From: Paenibacillus sp. Soil787
Lineage (GTDB): Bacteria; Bacillota; Bacilli; Paenibacillales; NBRC-103111
Reading direction: 5' to 3'
DNA: 64,000 bases
Assembly (NCBI RefSeq): GCF_001429545.1
Contig: NZ_LMSP01000047.1
Location: 109,091-173,090 of the forward strand
The notes beneath the pieces are model-generated. The model worked only from the letters and a program-made list of their open reading frames with translations. It searched no databases and was not told where the DNA came from. Shown here in pieces: positions 37,459 to 46,452 of the stretch. Both the position numbers and the translations under genes were made by a program. Position 1 is the first letter of the stretch, and each line of letters starts with the position of its first letter.

Positions 37459-38898
37459 ATGAAAGTTTTATTTGCTGCATCTGAGGCTGTACCTTTTATT
37501 AAAACAGGCGGTCTAGCTGACGTAATTGGCTCGTTACCTAAGGAGCTTATTCGTCAAGGACTGGATGTGCGGGTTATTTTACCTAAGTATGGCGATATCC
37601 CTGCTGTATATCGGAATGCAATGACGAAGGTAATCGCTTTTGATGTGTACATCGGTTGGAGAAAGCAATACATCGGGATAGAGATGCTTCAGCATGATGG
37701 AGTCACCTTTTATTTCGTGGATAATGAATTTTACTACAAGCGTCCAGGCATTTATGGGTATGGCGACGAGGCGGAGCGTTTTGGGTTCTTCTGCAGAGGT
37801 GTAATTGAGGCGCTCCCGTTGCTTGATTTCCAGCCAGATGTGATTCATTGCCATGATTGGCAGACGGGTATGATTCCTGTACTGCTAAAAGCGCATTATC
37901 AACATCTCCCTTTCTATAGCGAGATGAAGACGATGTCTACCGTTCATAATTTGAAATACCAAGGTGTGTTTGGTCAATCCCTATTCAAAGATTTGTTCGG
38001 TTTAACAGACGATCATTTCACAGGAACTGCCCTTGAATTGCATGGTGGCGCAAGCTTCCTCAAAGGCGGGCTCCTCTATTCGGATCGGATAACAACGGTA
38101 AGTCAGACCTATGCGGAGGAAATTCAAACTCCTTTTTATGGTGAGGCTTTGGACAGCCTGCTGCGTCATCGCAAAGATCAGTTAACGGGCATCGTGAATG
38201 GCATTGATTATGATGTGTTCGATCCAATGACCGATTCGCATCTGGTTATGAATTATCGAGATTCCTTACCGAAAAAGCAGCAGAATAAGCTAGCTCTGCA
38301 AGAGCGCTTGGGACTGCCTGTGAATGCCGATGTACCAATGATTGCGTTGGTCACTCGCTTGGTGCAGCAAAAAGGGCTTGATCTCATCCAGCATGTCCTT
38401 TCAGAGATTCTCGCTTTAGACATTCAACTCGTCGTTCTCGGTACGGGCGATTATGGTTATGAGCAAATGTTCCGATATGCGGCTCAGACGCATCCAAATA
38501 AGGTATCTGCTCAAATCTACTTCGATGAATCATTAGCCCATCAAATCTATGCCGCATCTGACTTATTCTTGATGCCGTCACAGTTCGAGCCTTGTGGGAT
38601 TGGACAGTTGGTAGCCCTTCGTTATCGATCTGTACCCATTGTCAGAGAAACTGGCGGACTGAAGGATACGGTGCAGCCTTACAATGAGTTTACGGGTGAA
38701 GGAACCGGGTTCACATTCAACAACTATAACGCGCATGACATGCTGCATATCATTCGACGTGCTGTTTTTTTCTACAAGAATGATAGAGAGGCATGGCTGA
38801 AAATTCAGCAAAATATGAAAAAAGGCGATTTCAGCTGGAAAAAGTCAGCGCAGCAGTATATCGCACTTTATAAAGCGATGGTTAATACCAACGCTTAA
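37459..38898 (+). CDS. glgA: Glycogen synthase (ADP-glucose type)
   Basis: GT5 glycogen synthase of 479 residues, transferring glucose from ADP-glucose to alpha-1,4-glucan. Conserved sequences are KTGGLADVIGSLPKEL near the N-terminus, STVHNLKYQG, VNGIDYDVFDP, and the C-terminal donor site MPSQFEPCGIGQLVALRY. AAAGGAG precedes the ATG. It is the last gene of the glg operon here; glgP, which follows glgA in B. subtilis, is absent. Confidence 0.96.
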   Translation: MKVLFAASEAVPFIKTGGLADVIGSLPKELIRQGLDVRVILPKYGDIPAVYRNAMTKVIAFDVYIGWRKQYIGIEMLQHDGVTFYFVDNEFYYKRPGIYGYGDEAERFGFFCRGVIEALPLLDFQPDVIHCHDWQTGMIPVLLKAHYQHLPFYSEMKTMSTVHNLKYQGVFGQSLFKDLFGLTDDHFTGTALELHGGASFLKGGLLYSDRITTVSQTYAEEIQTPFYGEALDSLLRHRKDQLTGIVNGIDYDVFDPMTDSHLVMNYRDSLPKKQQNKLALQERLGLPVNADVPMIALVTRLVQQKGLDLIQHVLSEILALDIQLVVLGTGDYGYEQMFRYAAQTHPNKVSAQIYFDESLAHQIYAASDLFLMPSQFEPCGIGQLVALRYRSVPIVRETGGLKDTVQPYNEFTGEGTGFTFNNYNAHDMLHIIRRAVFFYKNDREAWLKIQQNMKKGDFSWKKSAQQYIALYKAMVNTNA

Positions 38899-38901
38899 AA
38901 G

Positions 38902-38935
38902 GAGACTGGAGGCATTCCGCTTCCAGTCTCTTCTG
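38902..38935 (+). terminator. Terminator after glgA
   Basis: GAGACTGGA (38902-38910) pairs with TCCAGTCTC (38922-38930); the T-tract is broken (TTCTGTCATT). Confidence 0.65.
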
Positions 38936-39122
38936 TCATTCCTCTTCATTTTATCTTTGATCGTGTCGATAAAGACATTACTGTGCCTAATTAAGAAAAT
39001 AGCATAAATGGTTAGCTTGTAAATGACCTCTTACTCACGATGTGAATAGGGGGTCTTTTCCTAATTTGTCGAAATTCAGGTATAATAGTGAAGAGCTGAT
39101 ATAAATGGTTTGGAGTGGTGTT

Positions 39123-40580
39123 ATGGACTGGTTATCACATGTACTAACTGTCGTCTTTGTGATCAATATTTTACTCGCCATAACGGTTGTGTTCTTGGAA
39201 CGTCGAAACGTGGCGGCTACATGGTCATGGCTCATGGTGCTCTTATTCATTCCGATTCTCGGCTTCCTGCTCTATGTGATGCTAGGGCAAAATTTGAGCC
39301 GCAGAAAACTGTATAAATGGAATCGCCGTATGCTGGAAAGAGTGCAGACCGTCATTTCAGAACAGCGGGAACAGCTGATCGACGGGACGCTGCCCTATAT
39401 TGATCCGATGGTAAGTCAGTATCGAGATTTGATTTATCTGAATGTCGCAACGAATGATGCGTTCCTTACGCAGGATAATGGTGTACATATTTTCACAGAC
39501 GGTGTGGCTAAATTCAATGATTTACTGATGAAAATTGAAGCTGCGGAGTCCCATATACATATGCAATATTATATCGTTAAGAATGATTCGTTGGGTCACA
39601 AGATCATAGAAGCTCTCACGAGGAAAGCGGAGCAGGGGGTCCACGTTAAATTCTTATATGACGATATTGGCTCAAGGTCGTTGAAGGATTCCTTTTTTCG
39701 AGATTTCCTAAAGGCAGGCGGGCAAAAAGCGGCATTTTTCCCATCGCGAATACCATTTCTGAACTATCGGGTAAATTACCGCAATCATCGTAAATTGGTT
39801 ATCATTGATGGTCAGATTGGGTACATAGGTGGATTCAATATCGGTAATGAATATCTGGGTTTAGATCCGCGATTTGGGTATTGGCGAGATACGCATCTTC
39901 GTTTGACTGGAAGCGTCGTTCGCGCTTTGCAATCGAGATTTATTCTGGACTGGAACTTAGCATCCGTACAGCAAATGGAAGTTGCGCCTGAGTATTTTCC
40001 CGATACTATGGTGGAGGCCAATAGCCTGGAACACGTACCTATGCAGATTGTGGCAAGTGGACCTAATGAAGTATGGCCGCATTTCGTCTTTACATTCCTA
40101 AAAATGATTCACATGGCCAAGTACAGAATCCTCCTGCAGACTCCTTATTTTATCCCTGAAGAGAGTATGTTGAATGCGCTGCGTATTGCCGCTCTATCGG
40201 GCATTGACGTTAGAATCATGATTCCTGAGAAAGCAGACCATATGTTTGTTCATTGGGCTTCCTTGTATTATGTAGGTGAATTGCTGCGAGCTGGCGTGAA
40301 ATGCTACTTATATGATCAAGGCTTTCTTCATGCGAAAACGATCATCGTCGATGGGCAGGTAGCCTCAGTAGGGACGGCCAACTTCGATATTCGCAGCCTC
40401 CGGCTGAATTTCGAGACTAACGCCTTGATGTATCATGCAGAAACGGCGAAGAAGCTGGAAAACACGTTCTGGAAGGATATGGATGGCTGTATGGAACTGA
40501 CGTTGGAGGAATATGATAAGCGTTCATTAAGGATTCGGTTTCTGGAGTCCATCTCGAAATTGGTTTCTCCGATATTGTAA
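39123..40580 (+). CDS. cls: Cardiolipin synthase
   Basis: Phospholipase-D-superfamily enzyme condensing two phosphatidylglycerols to cardiolipin; 485 residues. Two N-terminal membrane helices (about 5-27 and 36-56) are followed by two HxKx4D motifs: NHRKLVIIDGQIGYIGGFN and LHAKTIIVDGQVASVGTANFD. The start at 39123 has GGAGTGGTG upstream; an ATG at 39105 with a weaker site would add six residues. Acts at the cytoplasmic membrane. It ends just before the chromosomal flank of the integrated element. Confidence 0.94.
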   Translation: MDWLSHVLTVVFVINILLAITVVFLERRNVAATWSWLMVLLFIPILGFLLYVMLGQNLSRRKLYKWNRRMLERVQTVISEQREQLIDGTLPYIDPMVSQYRDLIYLNVATNDAFLTQDNGVHIFTDGVAKFNDLLMKIEAAESHIHMQYYIVKNDSLGHKIIEALTRKAEQGVHVKFLYDDIGSRSLKDSFFRDFLKAGGQKAAFFPSRIPFLNYRVNYRNHRKLVIIDGQIGYIGGFNIGNEYLGLDPRFGYWRDTHLRLTGSVVRALQSRFILDWNLASVQQMEVAPEYFPDTMVEANSLEHVPMQIVASGPNEVWPHFVFTFLKMIHMAKYRILLQTPYFIPEESMLNALRIAALSGIDVRIMIPEKADHMFVHWASLYYVGELLRAGVKCYLYDQGFLHAKTIIVDGQVASVGTANFDIRSLRLNFETNALMYHAETAKKLENTFWKDMDGCMELTLEEYDKRSLRIRFLESISKLVSPIL

Positions 40581-40599
40581 ACAAAAGTATTGTCTATGT

Positions 40600-40653
40600 A
40601 AAAAAGGATATCCAATCCTTTCTTGAGAAAGAAAGATTGAATATCCTTTTTGT
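40600..40653. terminator. Bidirectional terminator between cls and the interrupted VOC gene
   Basis: AAAAAGGATAT-CCAATC pairs with GATTG-AATATCCTTTTT. A/T runs on both sides would serve convergent transcripts. Confidence 0.8.
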
Positions 40654-40669
40654 TTGGTGAAAAGATTAA

Positions 40670-40753
40670 TTAATAAACCATTTCACCGTTGTCGTAATTA
40701 AACTGCCAATGAATACCGAATTTATCTTCTAAGTTGCCGTAGCATTTGCTCCA
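40670..40753 (-). pseudogene. 3' fragment of VOC/glyoxalase-family gene, left of integrated element
   Basis: The minus strand reads WSKCYGNLEDKFGIHWQFNY...MVY and then a stop, the C-terminus typical of PhnB-like VOC proteins (…LTDKFGVQWMFN). Its 5' part lies 8.25 kb away at 48995-49351. Both fragments share TGGAGCAAAT at the break, and joining them there restores one continuous frame of about 142 residues. It was therefore split by site-specific integration. Confidence 0.88.
40744..40753. other. Left attachment site core (attL)
   Basis: ATTTGCTCCA, repeated at 48997-49006 at the other end of the element. It encodes Trp-Ser-Lys of the interrupted VOC gene. The serine integrase gene starts about 60 bases inside. 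Confidence 0.8.
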
Positions 40754-40816
40754 CCATGTACACTTATGTAAGCTCGTGATACAATGGGTTTATAGAGTTC
40801 ATATGGAGGAAACATG

Positions 40817-42289
40817 ATGAAAAAATCAGTCGCAATTTTTAACCGAAAGTCCCGTTCTGACGGGGATAATGATACAACACTTGCCAACCATAGGACGATA
40901 ACCAGAGAACTTTGTGCCCGTGCTGATTACCACTATACCGAGTACGAAGAGATATTGTCAGGGGCTACAAAATTCGAAGACAGAACCGAACTCCTCAGAA
41001 TGCTTGCCGATGTTAAACAAGGTCTCTACTATGGAGTCGTGGTGGTGGAATTGCAAAGGTTGGCGAGATCGGGACAATACTCTCAAATGATCGCTGACAC
41101 GTTGGAACAATTTGACGTTAAGATTATCACCCCGACAATGGTTTACAATCTCAGGGACAGTACACACAGATTGATGTTCGATATGATGTCCGCGATGGGT
41201 GTCAACGAATTGAAAACCACGGACAACCGTATGAGAAACGGGTTGATCACCAAGGCAAAATCTGGTCACTATGTCTCTGCTCAGTCACCCTACGGTTATG
41301 ATGCACTTTGGGACGATCCTATCAAACGGAAGACCAGAACACTAGTCCCGAATGATAAGGCAGAGTATGCCAAGCTTATGTTCGACCTTGCTGATCAAGG
41401 ATACTCCCTTAGAGATATTGTACATGAACTGAATCAACGTGGTATAGGTACGATCAACGGGAAAGCGTGGTATATCCGAACAGTACAACACATTTTAAAC
41501 AACCGAGCCTACACTGGGACACTGATCGTACAGCTTTATGACAAATACACCAAGAAGCCATCCGAGAAAATAGAAGTCCCTGACGCGTTCCCTGCCCTTA
41601 TAACAGAGAAACAATACCATAGAGTACAGCTTGCCGTTAAAGCCCGTCTTAGTGGCGATATGGAGACAAGAACACGTTCTAGGGGCATGGTACGGACTGT
41701 CTTGAAAGATCTTGTTTTCTGTAATGTCTGCAATAGCAAGACAGGCTATACATCGAGTGCGAAACGTCCTGATGTTCTCGTAGTCAAAAAGTGCGAGTGT
41801 GGTAACAAGGGTGTGATAGAAGCGACCCTGCGAGAAAGGTTTTTTCAGCAGTTGAAATATACTGAACAATTTTGGAGAGAAGAATGGGAAAGGGTTCTCA
41901 GTGGTACAACGCAGAACGCTACAAGTAACCTAGAGGACAAGTTAAACGATTTGGAAGCCAACAAGGGCAAGTACGCCAACCGCTTGAAACGGAGCAGAGA
42001 AGCCTTCTTAGATGGTGACGTAACAAGGGAAGAATATCTGGCAGACAAAGCTGACTATGAGGAAAAGATTGCCGATCTGGACAAGTCGATTGCAGATATA
42101 AAGTCCCAGATGGTGAAAGTGGACGTCGACTCCATAAACAAACAGATGAAAGATCGGTTCGCGATATTAGAGAAATTACGCAAGTCCAAAGATACCAAAG
42201 AGGTCAACCGTCTGCTGAAACTGATCATACAAAAGGTGCTTTACCAGAGAAGTGACGAGGGCATTAAGCTAATGATTCTCCCAAAGTGA
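40817..42289 (+). CDS. Large serine recombinase (integrase)
   Basis: Site-specific integrase of about 490 residues. The N-terminal resolvase domain has the catalytic Ser in FNRKSRSD, followed by GVVVVELQRLARS. A recombinase domain follows (YGYDALWDDPIKRKTRTL... GIGTINGKAW). A zinc ribbon (CNVCNSKTG...CECGNKG) and a C-terminal coiled coil with long Lys/Glu helices complete it. It sits at the element's left end beside attL, as such integrases do. GGAGG is seven bases before this ATG; an ATG three bases earlier is possible. It should catalyse attP x attB recombination in the VOC gene. Confidence 0.93.
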   Translation: MKKSVAIFNRKSRSDGDNDTTLANHRTITRELCARADYHYTEYEEILSGATKFEDRTELLRMLADVKQGLYYGVVVVELQRLARSGQYSQMIADTLEQFDVKIITPTMVYNLRDSTHRLMFDMMSAMGVNELKTTDNRMRNGLITKAKSGHYVSAQSPYGYDALWDDPIKRKTRTLVPNDKAEYAKLMFDLADQGYSLRDIVHELNQRGIGTINGKAWYIRTVQHILNNRAYTGTLIVQLYDKYTKKPSEKIEVPDAFPALITEKQYHRVQLAVKARLSGDMETRTRSRGMVRTVLKDLVFCNVCNSKTGYTSSAKRPDVLVVKKCECGNKGVIEATLRERFFQQLKYTEQFWREEWERVLSGTTQNATSNLEDKLNDLEANKGKYANRLKRSREAFLDGDVTREEYLADKADYEEKIADLDKSIADIKSQMVKVDVDSINKQMKDRFAILEKLRKSKDTKEVNRLLKLIIQKVLYQRSDEGIKLMILPK

Positions 42290-42312
42290 CGTAAATATGC
42301 AAAAGGGTGTAT

Positions 42313-42349
42313 AAGCCTAGTCCAATAGTGGATTGGGCTTTTTTATTTT
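42313..42349 (+). terminator. Terminator after integrase
   Basis: AAGCC...TCCA pairs with TGGA...GGGCTT around a 4-base loop, followed by six T. Confidence 0.75.
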
Positions 42350-42539
42350 GGCTCCAGTTAGCATTGAAGTTACTACATAGGATGCGTTGAGCAGGAGTAG
42401 AAACTAGAATATAGGTCAACATATATGGGCATATTTGGTGTGGGTGTATCACCACTAGGCAAGTGCTTTACTTTATTTTGAACTAAGGGCAAGGCTATCG
42501 TTTTTAAGGGGTATAATTGCCATTCTAAGCCACGCTTAT

Positions 42540-42722
42540 GGGCGTACCGATGTATTTACCATGGTACAGGGTGGCATATTGGTGGGCACAGTGTGGGTGT
42601 GTGCGTGGTCTATCATTGTATGTATTGGTACAGTGTGGGTGGTGTGGGTGTGGTGTGGTCTTTGTTTTATCTGGGCACACAGTGGGCAAAGCATGGGCAA
42701 GGCAGGGAAATGCATGGGATTT
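42540..42722. other. Strand-biased G/T-rich tract inside element
   Basis: The plus strand is strongly enriched in GTGGG, GGGCA and GTGTG. Toward the end GGG runs recur every 10-11 bases (four between 42675 and 42720), a loose G-quadruplex pattern. Open frames exist on both strands but read as low complexity. The remainder of 42350-42924 contains no supported gene. Confidence 0.45.
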
Positions 42723-42924
42723 GATGACAATGAGTGCATTTTTTAATACAATATTTCCTTTTTGCAGACTGCTTAACCATACTTTTTCATTGACAACCCC
42801 CCCCGCCCATTTTTTTACATTTTTTCGGTTTTTGCTGGACACCGCACTCTGTAATTGATTCAAAAAATGTTCCCTTAATGGTAATTTACATTTTGTTATA
42901 TACTATAAAATAGTAAGTAATTGA

Positions 42925-42952
42925 ACAAAAAGAAAGCCCCAGTTCGGGGGTA
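42925..42952 (-). terminator. Terminator for the leftward gene block
   Basis: On the minus strand CCCC-GAACT-GGGG is followed by CTTTCTTTTT, shortly after the stop of the HNH-like gene. Confidence 0.7.
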
Positions 42953-42986
42953 CAATGGAGTCCACAGTGTGAGCAGGATCGGAGCG

Positions 42987-43691
42987 TTACAGACCACCTG
43001 CTTCCTTGATAGCTGACACCATTGCACTAATCCAATATAACTCGACGGACGAACAATCTTCGCCATACTTGACATTGTCTTGGGCAATCTGTTCAGCGGT
43101 GCGTGGGTTTTGTTCACACCAGTTGACATACCGCTCAAATTCGGTAAGCGACATGTTTGAATACCATGCCAGATACTGTGCTAATACGTTGAAGCTGTCT
43201 TTCTCATCTTCTGAACGCTGTTTAACCCATTTAAAGGGGTTGGTTTTACCCATTGATATATTCAGATAACCCTGTAGCGGATAAACATTGCCTTTGACAG
43301 TCCCCGAATGTCCCCAACTCAATGGAATGAAGTGCTCAAAGTGTCCTCCTGCTTCTTCAGTCAGCGGGCAAGCACCGTCCTCAAAAAAGTACAGCGTATT
43401 TTGCCATTGTTCAACCGTCAACGTTGCAGGGAGTCCAAGTTTTTTTGCTCGGCGGTTATGGCAATTGACAGTATCGGCTATATGGTCACGTTCACGAATC
43501 TCAGCATCATAGCGTCTCTGATTCTCCAAGTATTTTTCACGATTCTCTTTATGCCAACGCTTGGCATGTGCATTGTTGCAAGTCTTGCAATAGCTGTGCA
43601 CTCCGTCTTTACTTGTTGACTGTTTATAGAAGTCTGTTAACGCTTTGGTCTCGCCACATTTGCGACATTGTTTTACTTGAGTCATAATCAT
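42987..43691 (-). CDS. HNH-like endonuclease with N-terminal zinc ribbon
   Basis: Protein of 234 residues. The N-terminal zinc ribbon is CRKCGETKALTDFY...YCKTC (about residues 9-38), followed by a basic helical linker. The HNH-like core is CPLTEEAGGHFEHFIPLSWG...NVYPLQGYLNISMGK. The first His is replaced by a Glu-His pair, so activity is probable rather than certain. Phage and mobile-element homing or packaging nucleases often have this build. The start has AAGGAG nine bases upstream. It follows the 261-residue gene by 26 bases. Confidence 0.75.
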   Translation of the reverse strand: MIMTQVKQCRKCGETKALTDFYKQSTSKDGVHSYCKTCNNAHAKRWHKENREKYLENQRRYDAEIRERDHIADTVNCHNRRAKKLGLPATLTVEQWQNTLYFFEDGACPLTEEAGGHFEHFIPLSWGHSGTVKGNVYPLQGYLNISMGKTNPFKWVKQRSEDEKDSFNVLAQYLAWYSNMSLTEFERYVNWCEQNPRTAEQIAQDNVKYGEDCSSVELYWISAMVSAIKEAGGL

Positions 43692-43717
43692 TATTTCAGT
43701 CTCCTTAAGTTTGTTTT

Positions 43718-44503
43718 TTACATCGCTTCTGAGTAATCAATCTCGCCAAGAAACTTGTCCAAGCGTTTGATCAAGTATTGAAGTTTGCCCCGAGTGAATC
43801 CCAGGTCTTCCTGAATGTGCTTCAGCGTTCCACGGTCACGGTTATTGTCCTCATAGATCAAGATTGCATCGATCTCAAGTTGCGTGAATCCTGCTTCAGA
43901 GAATTTGTCATAAAGCATCTGACGTTCTTCCTGAGCAAGGAACAATTCTTCTGGGTTCATGTAGCTACGGTCATTGAACTGCAAACCGTCAGAACGTGCT
44001 TTCCGATTCTCTCCACGATTGTACAAATCGGATTTTGGTCTTTGGGCAATGCTCTTATCAATCCAGTCCCCATATGTGTACCCATTGGGGCAATAGACCA
44101 GTTCTGCCCCCTTTGTTTTGTTCTTCCCAACATCAGGTGAGAAAGAACGTTTCCTATACGAGTCCACCATGGTCAAAGGTGTTGCCAGATCGTTCCCCAT
44201 GTGTGCCAAACGAGCATCCCTAGCCTTTGCCACGACCTCATCTGATAAGACTTCGATTGGCTTGAGTAATGCGTCTACGTACATATCCTTCAGTTTATTG
44301 GACTTACAGAACCACTCTGAAAACGTCTCGGATGCGGTGGGGTAAGCTTCGCAAAAAGCTTGTTCGAATCGGGCAAGAGATTCTGAAACTCGAACAATGC
44401 GAGCCTCTACGCTCATTGGAACTGGGATGTAGTCGGGATGTCTTACTCCTTGGAATGTCTTGCCTGTTAATCGGGAAATCTCCTCTTTGATAAATTTGTT
44501 CAC
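43718..44503 (-). CDS. Element protein of unknown function with C-terminal HTH-like helices
   Basis: Unrecognised protein of about 261 residues. Its C-terminal 70 residues (EAGFTQLEIDAILIYEDNNR, then LKHIQEDLGFTRGKLQYLIK) resemble a helix-turn-helix such as sigma region 4 or a phage activator; this is a weak inference. The centre is basic (YRKRSFSP; RPKSDLYNRGENRKARS). The GTG at 44503 with AGGGGG seven bases upstream is preferred; the frame stays open to 44563. Between HNH and membrane-protein genes in a leftward block. Confidence 0.65.
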   Translation of the reverse strand: MNKFIKEEISRLTGKTFQGVRHPDYIPVPMSVEARIVRVSESLARFEQAFCEAYPTASETFSEWFCKSNKLKDMYVDALLKPIEVLSDEVVAKARDARLAHMGNDLATPLTMVDSYRKRSFSPDVGKNKTKGAELVYCPNGYTYGDWIDKSIAQRPKSDLYNRGENRKARSDGLQFNDRSYMNPEELFLAQEERQMLYDKFSEAGFTQLEIDAILIYEDNNRDRGTLKHIQEDLGFTRGKLQYLIKRLDKFLGEIDYSEAM

Positions 44504-44657
44504 GTTGCTTCCCCCTAGTTGTCTCCGTCTCTTTGTATGTCTCTGAAGAATCCCGATAACCATAAAAACGATTGAAAAAAGCGTTGATCTTGAAAACTAG
44601 AGCATAGTAAACGCTCATTACAATCAATGTGCAAAACATGTTCACGACAATTGCCAT
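44304..44657 (-). CDS. Possible small membrane protein overlapping the 261-residue gene
   Basis: ATG with GAGGGGG nine bases upstream. Residues 1-25 are a convincing membrane helix (MAIVVNMFCTLIVMSVYYAL), followed by a charged tail. The last 65 residues overlap the next gene by 200 bases in another frame and look like non-coding translation. Either the gene originally ended earlier and its stop was lost by frameshift, or the overlap is real. Family unknown. Confidence 0.4.
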   Translation of the reverse strand: MAIVVNMFCTLIVMSVYYALVFKINAFFNRFYGYRDSSETYKETETTRGKQREQIYQRGDFPINRQDIPRSKTSRLHPSSNERRGSHCSSFRISCPIRTSFLRSLPHRIRDVFRVVL

Positions 44658-44734
44658 CTTTGATAGCCCCCTCTATAAATTTGGAATTTAGTGGATGATT
44701 AAATAGAAAACCCCACCGATGGGCAGGGATTGGT

Positions 44735-44872
44735 CTAGGCTTTCAGCTCTCCGTACATCTTGGCAATCAGCGTCTCAAGGTATTGTTTCATATTCCTGCG
44801 ATCCGCTTTTGCCAGAACTTGAAGCTTTGCGTGACTGGCTTTGTCCATGCATACCAACTTCGTGTCGCTCAT
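44735..44872 (-). CDS. Small ribbon-helix-helix-like protein (45 aa)
   Basis: Short frame with AGGAG eight bases before the ATG. MSDTKLVCMDKASHAKLQVL begins with a short strand, followed by helix SHAKLQVLAKAD and helix NMKQYLETLIAKMYGELK. This is the strand-helix-helix pattern of Arc/CopG repressors. At 45 residues it is about the minimum length for that fold and would bind DNA as a dimer. First gene of the leftward block, so it is a candidate element regulator. Identity is inferred from pattern only. Confidence 0.6.
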   Translation of the reverse strand: MSDTKLVCMDKASHAKLQVLAKADRRNMKQYLETLIAKMYGELKA

Positions 44873-45045
44873 GTGTTCATCTCCTATAAATAGATTTGGA
44901 ATATATCCCACCTTTATGGATCTTTGTTACCCACTTTCGTGCATCAGGAGGAATATTTTTAAATTTTTCTCCAAAGCTTTTTCCTTTCGTCTTGAGCTGC
45001 ACACTGAACAATGCCGTAATTAGATCAAGAAATTCACAAAACCAA

Positions 45046-45080
45046 ACGCAAAAAAGCCCGCTCCAAAGTTTGGAAGCGAG
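45046..45080 (-). terminator. Minus-strand terminator at edge of the element core
   Basis: On the minus strand GCTTCCAA-ACT-TTGGAGC (one bulge) is followed by GGGCTTTTTTG. It lies upstream of the leftward genes, so it would end a transcript coming from the 45.1-46.4 kb core, or insulate the block. Confidence 0.6.
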
Positions 45081-45116
45081 TTGAACAGGATGGGTCAGTG
45101 ATGGGTCAGGGAACAT

Positions 45117-45975
45117 GCCCTATTTGGCAATCTCGGACAGCTTCCGAGCAATCTGGGACAACTACCTTACCCAACTATCACAGGGGTTCGAAATATGCAA
45201 TATACGGCGATTTTTGGGGTACAGAACCCGATTCAAAGATGGAGACAAGATCGGAGACAGGAAAACAGGAAGCGAATAGCCAGTTTCGGTTGCTTACTGC
45301 AAAATCTAGTGACCATTTGGCAACCGCTGAAGTCCGCGTGGCTCTAAGACAAAAGGCTTCGGTTGCCGAGTTGCCTCTTATACTTTAAAAATTTATATAT
45401 TATATAGAGACTTAGAAAGAGAGACTGCTATACAGAAAAACTTTGTAGAACGAAAAAGAAACGGTGATTCTGGCAACTTCCGCAACCGTTTTTGCCCCAT
45501 CCCTGCCCTTGCTCCATTCCTGCCCCGCATCCTGCCCAATGCTTTGCAAGACCCCGATACGAGCCTGTATAAGGCATTTCACAGCATCGAGAAGGGAAGT
45601 GTACCAAGTGTACCCAAGGACAACAAACCTCTCTCAGAATGATCCACCATCGTTTCTACCCTCTCAGAAATGTCCCTATATTGCGATCTCAGACCCCCAT
45701 GGGTTTGTACCTCTTTTGCACAGAACGTTCCCTGATAATTGAAGTAACACGACATTACCAAACTCAAAAAGGTAATGGTATGAAAGAGAAACCGCTGAAA
45801 CCCTTGCCCCGTTTGCGTTTAACCCTCCCTTACCGAATTACCCTGAAATGCGCCCAAAGTTTTTCTGTATAGGCTATACCTCTTGAAAATGTTTTCAACT
45901 TTTTTCTGTTTTTGATGCACAACGGCACATCTAGCGATCTTTATATTATGAGGGGGAGCAAAGGAGTCAGGAACG
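45117..45975. other. Element core with no recognised gene
   Basis: Open frames are short (under 100 residues), without ribosome sites or known motifs. The stretch contains C-rich iterations (CCCTGCCC, CCTGCCCC near 45487-45540) and the 18-bp inverted repeat listed separately. With the next few hundred bases it forms a largely non-coding centre of the mobile element. Confidence 0.5.
45428..45872. repeat. 18-bp perfect inverted repeats 409 bp apart
   Basis: CTATACAGAAAAACTTTG at 45428-45445 and its exact complement at 45855-45872. No flanking direct duplication is visible. The enclosed segment has no gene. It could be a miniature element, a replication or regulatory locus, or an RNA-folding boundary. 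Confidence 0.65.
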
Positions 45976-46173
45976 GTGAGCCTTGGGTGGGAAACGCTTT
46001 GGTCAGCAGTAGTCCCATCCCCTATGCTTCTCTCTCAGATTGTACATATTAAACTTTCACATAATGGGGTTGGGGTGCCCGAACTGGCACTGAAAAGGCA
46101 AACTGCTTGTAGTAATGGGCAAGTAAGAGGAAACAGCCAACCGTCATATTCGATTCATGTACTGGAAGCGTGA
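45976..46173 (+). CDS. Doubtful small ORF in element core
   Basis: A GTG with AAGGAG nine bases upstream opens a 65-residue frame (MSLGWETLWSAVV... VLEA). The ribosome site is good but the sequence has no recognisable fold, and the same DNA shows several possible stems. It could instead be part of a structured RNA. Confidence 0.25.
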   Translation: MSLGWETLWSAVVPSPMLLSQIVHIKLSHNGVGVPELALKRQTACSNGQVRGNSQPSYSIHVLEA

Positions 46174-46205
46174 GTCGATCTCAAGGTGTTTGTGTGTAGC
46201 TTCTG

Positions 46206-46310
46206 CTCGTTGACCTTTCTTGGAGAGGGTGGTCAGCGAGTGGACTGGTATACACAAAACTAAGTGTGTACTGTTGTTGCGTCGATGAATGCAACGCGTT
46301 TTTCGGTCAT
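46206..46310 (+). other. Structured segment before rightward gene block
   Basis: CTCGTTGACC (near 46207) pairs with GGTCAGCGAG (near 46232) with one G-U. Downstream, GCGT-N10-ACGC is followed by GTTTTTC, a weak terminator. It may be the end of an RNA from the element core. Confidence 0.3.
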
Positions 46311-46452
46311 TGTCTTTCATTTGTTCTCCTTTGAGGTGCTGATCATTACCTACTTTTGGTCACACCAACTGCCCTCAGTGGACACGCCCCATTGTCAATC
46401 GATGGGGTATTTCTTTTTTACAACATTATCAATTATAAAGGAGAGTTTAAAT

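Noticed and set aside
44877-45116. 79-residue minus-strand frame upstream of the RHH-like gene
   Set aside because: It contains a U-tailed hairpin in its middle and has no ribosome site at its start.
45098-45388. 96-residue frame in the element core
   Set aside because: No ribosome site, no recognisable fold, biased composition; treated as non-coding.
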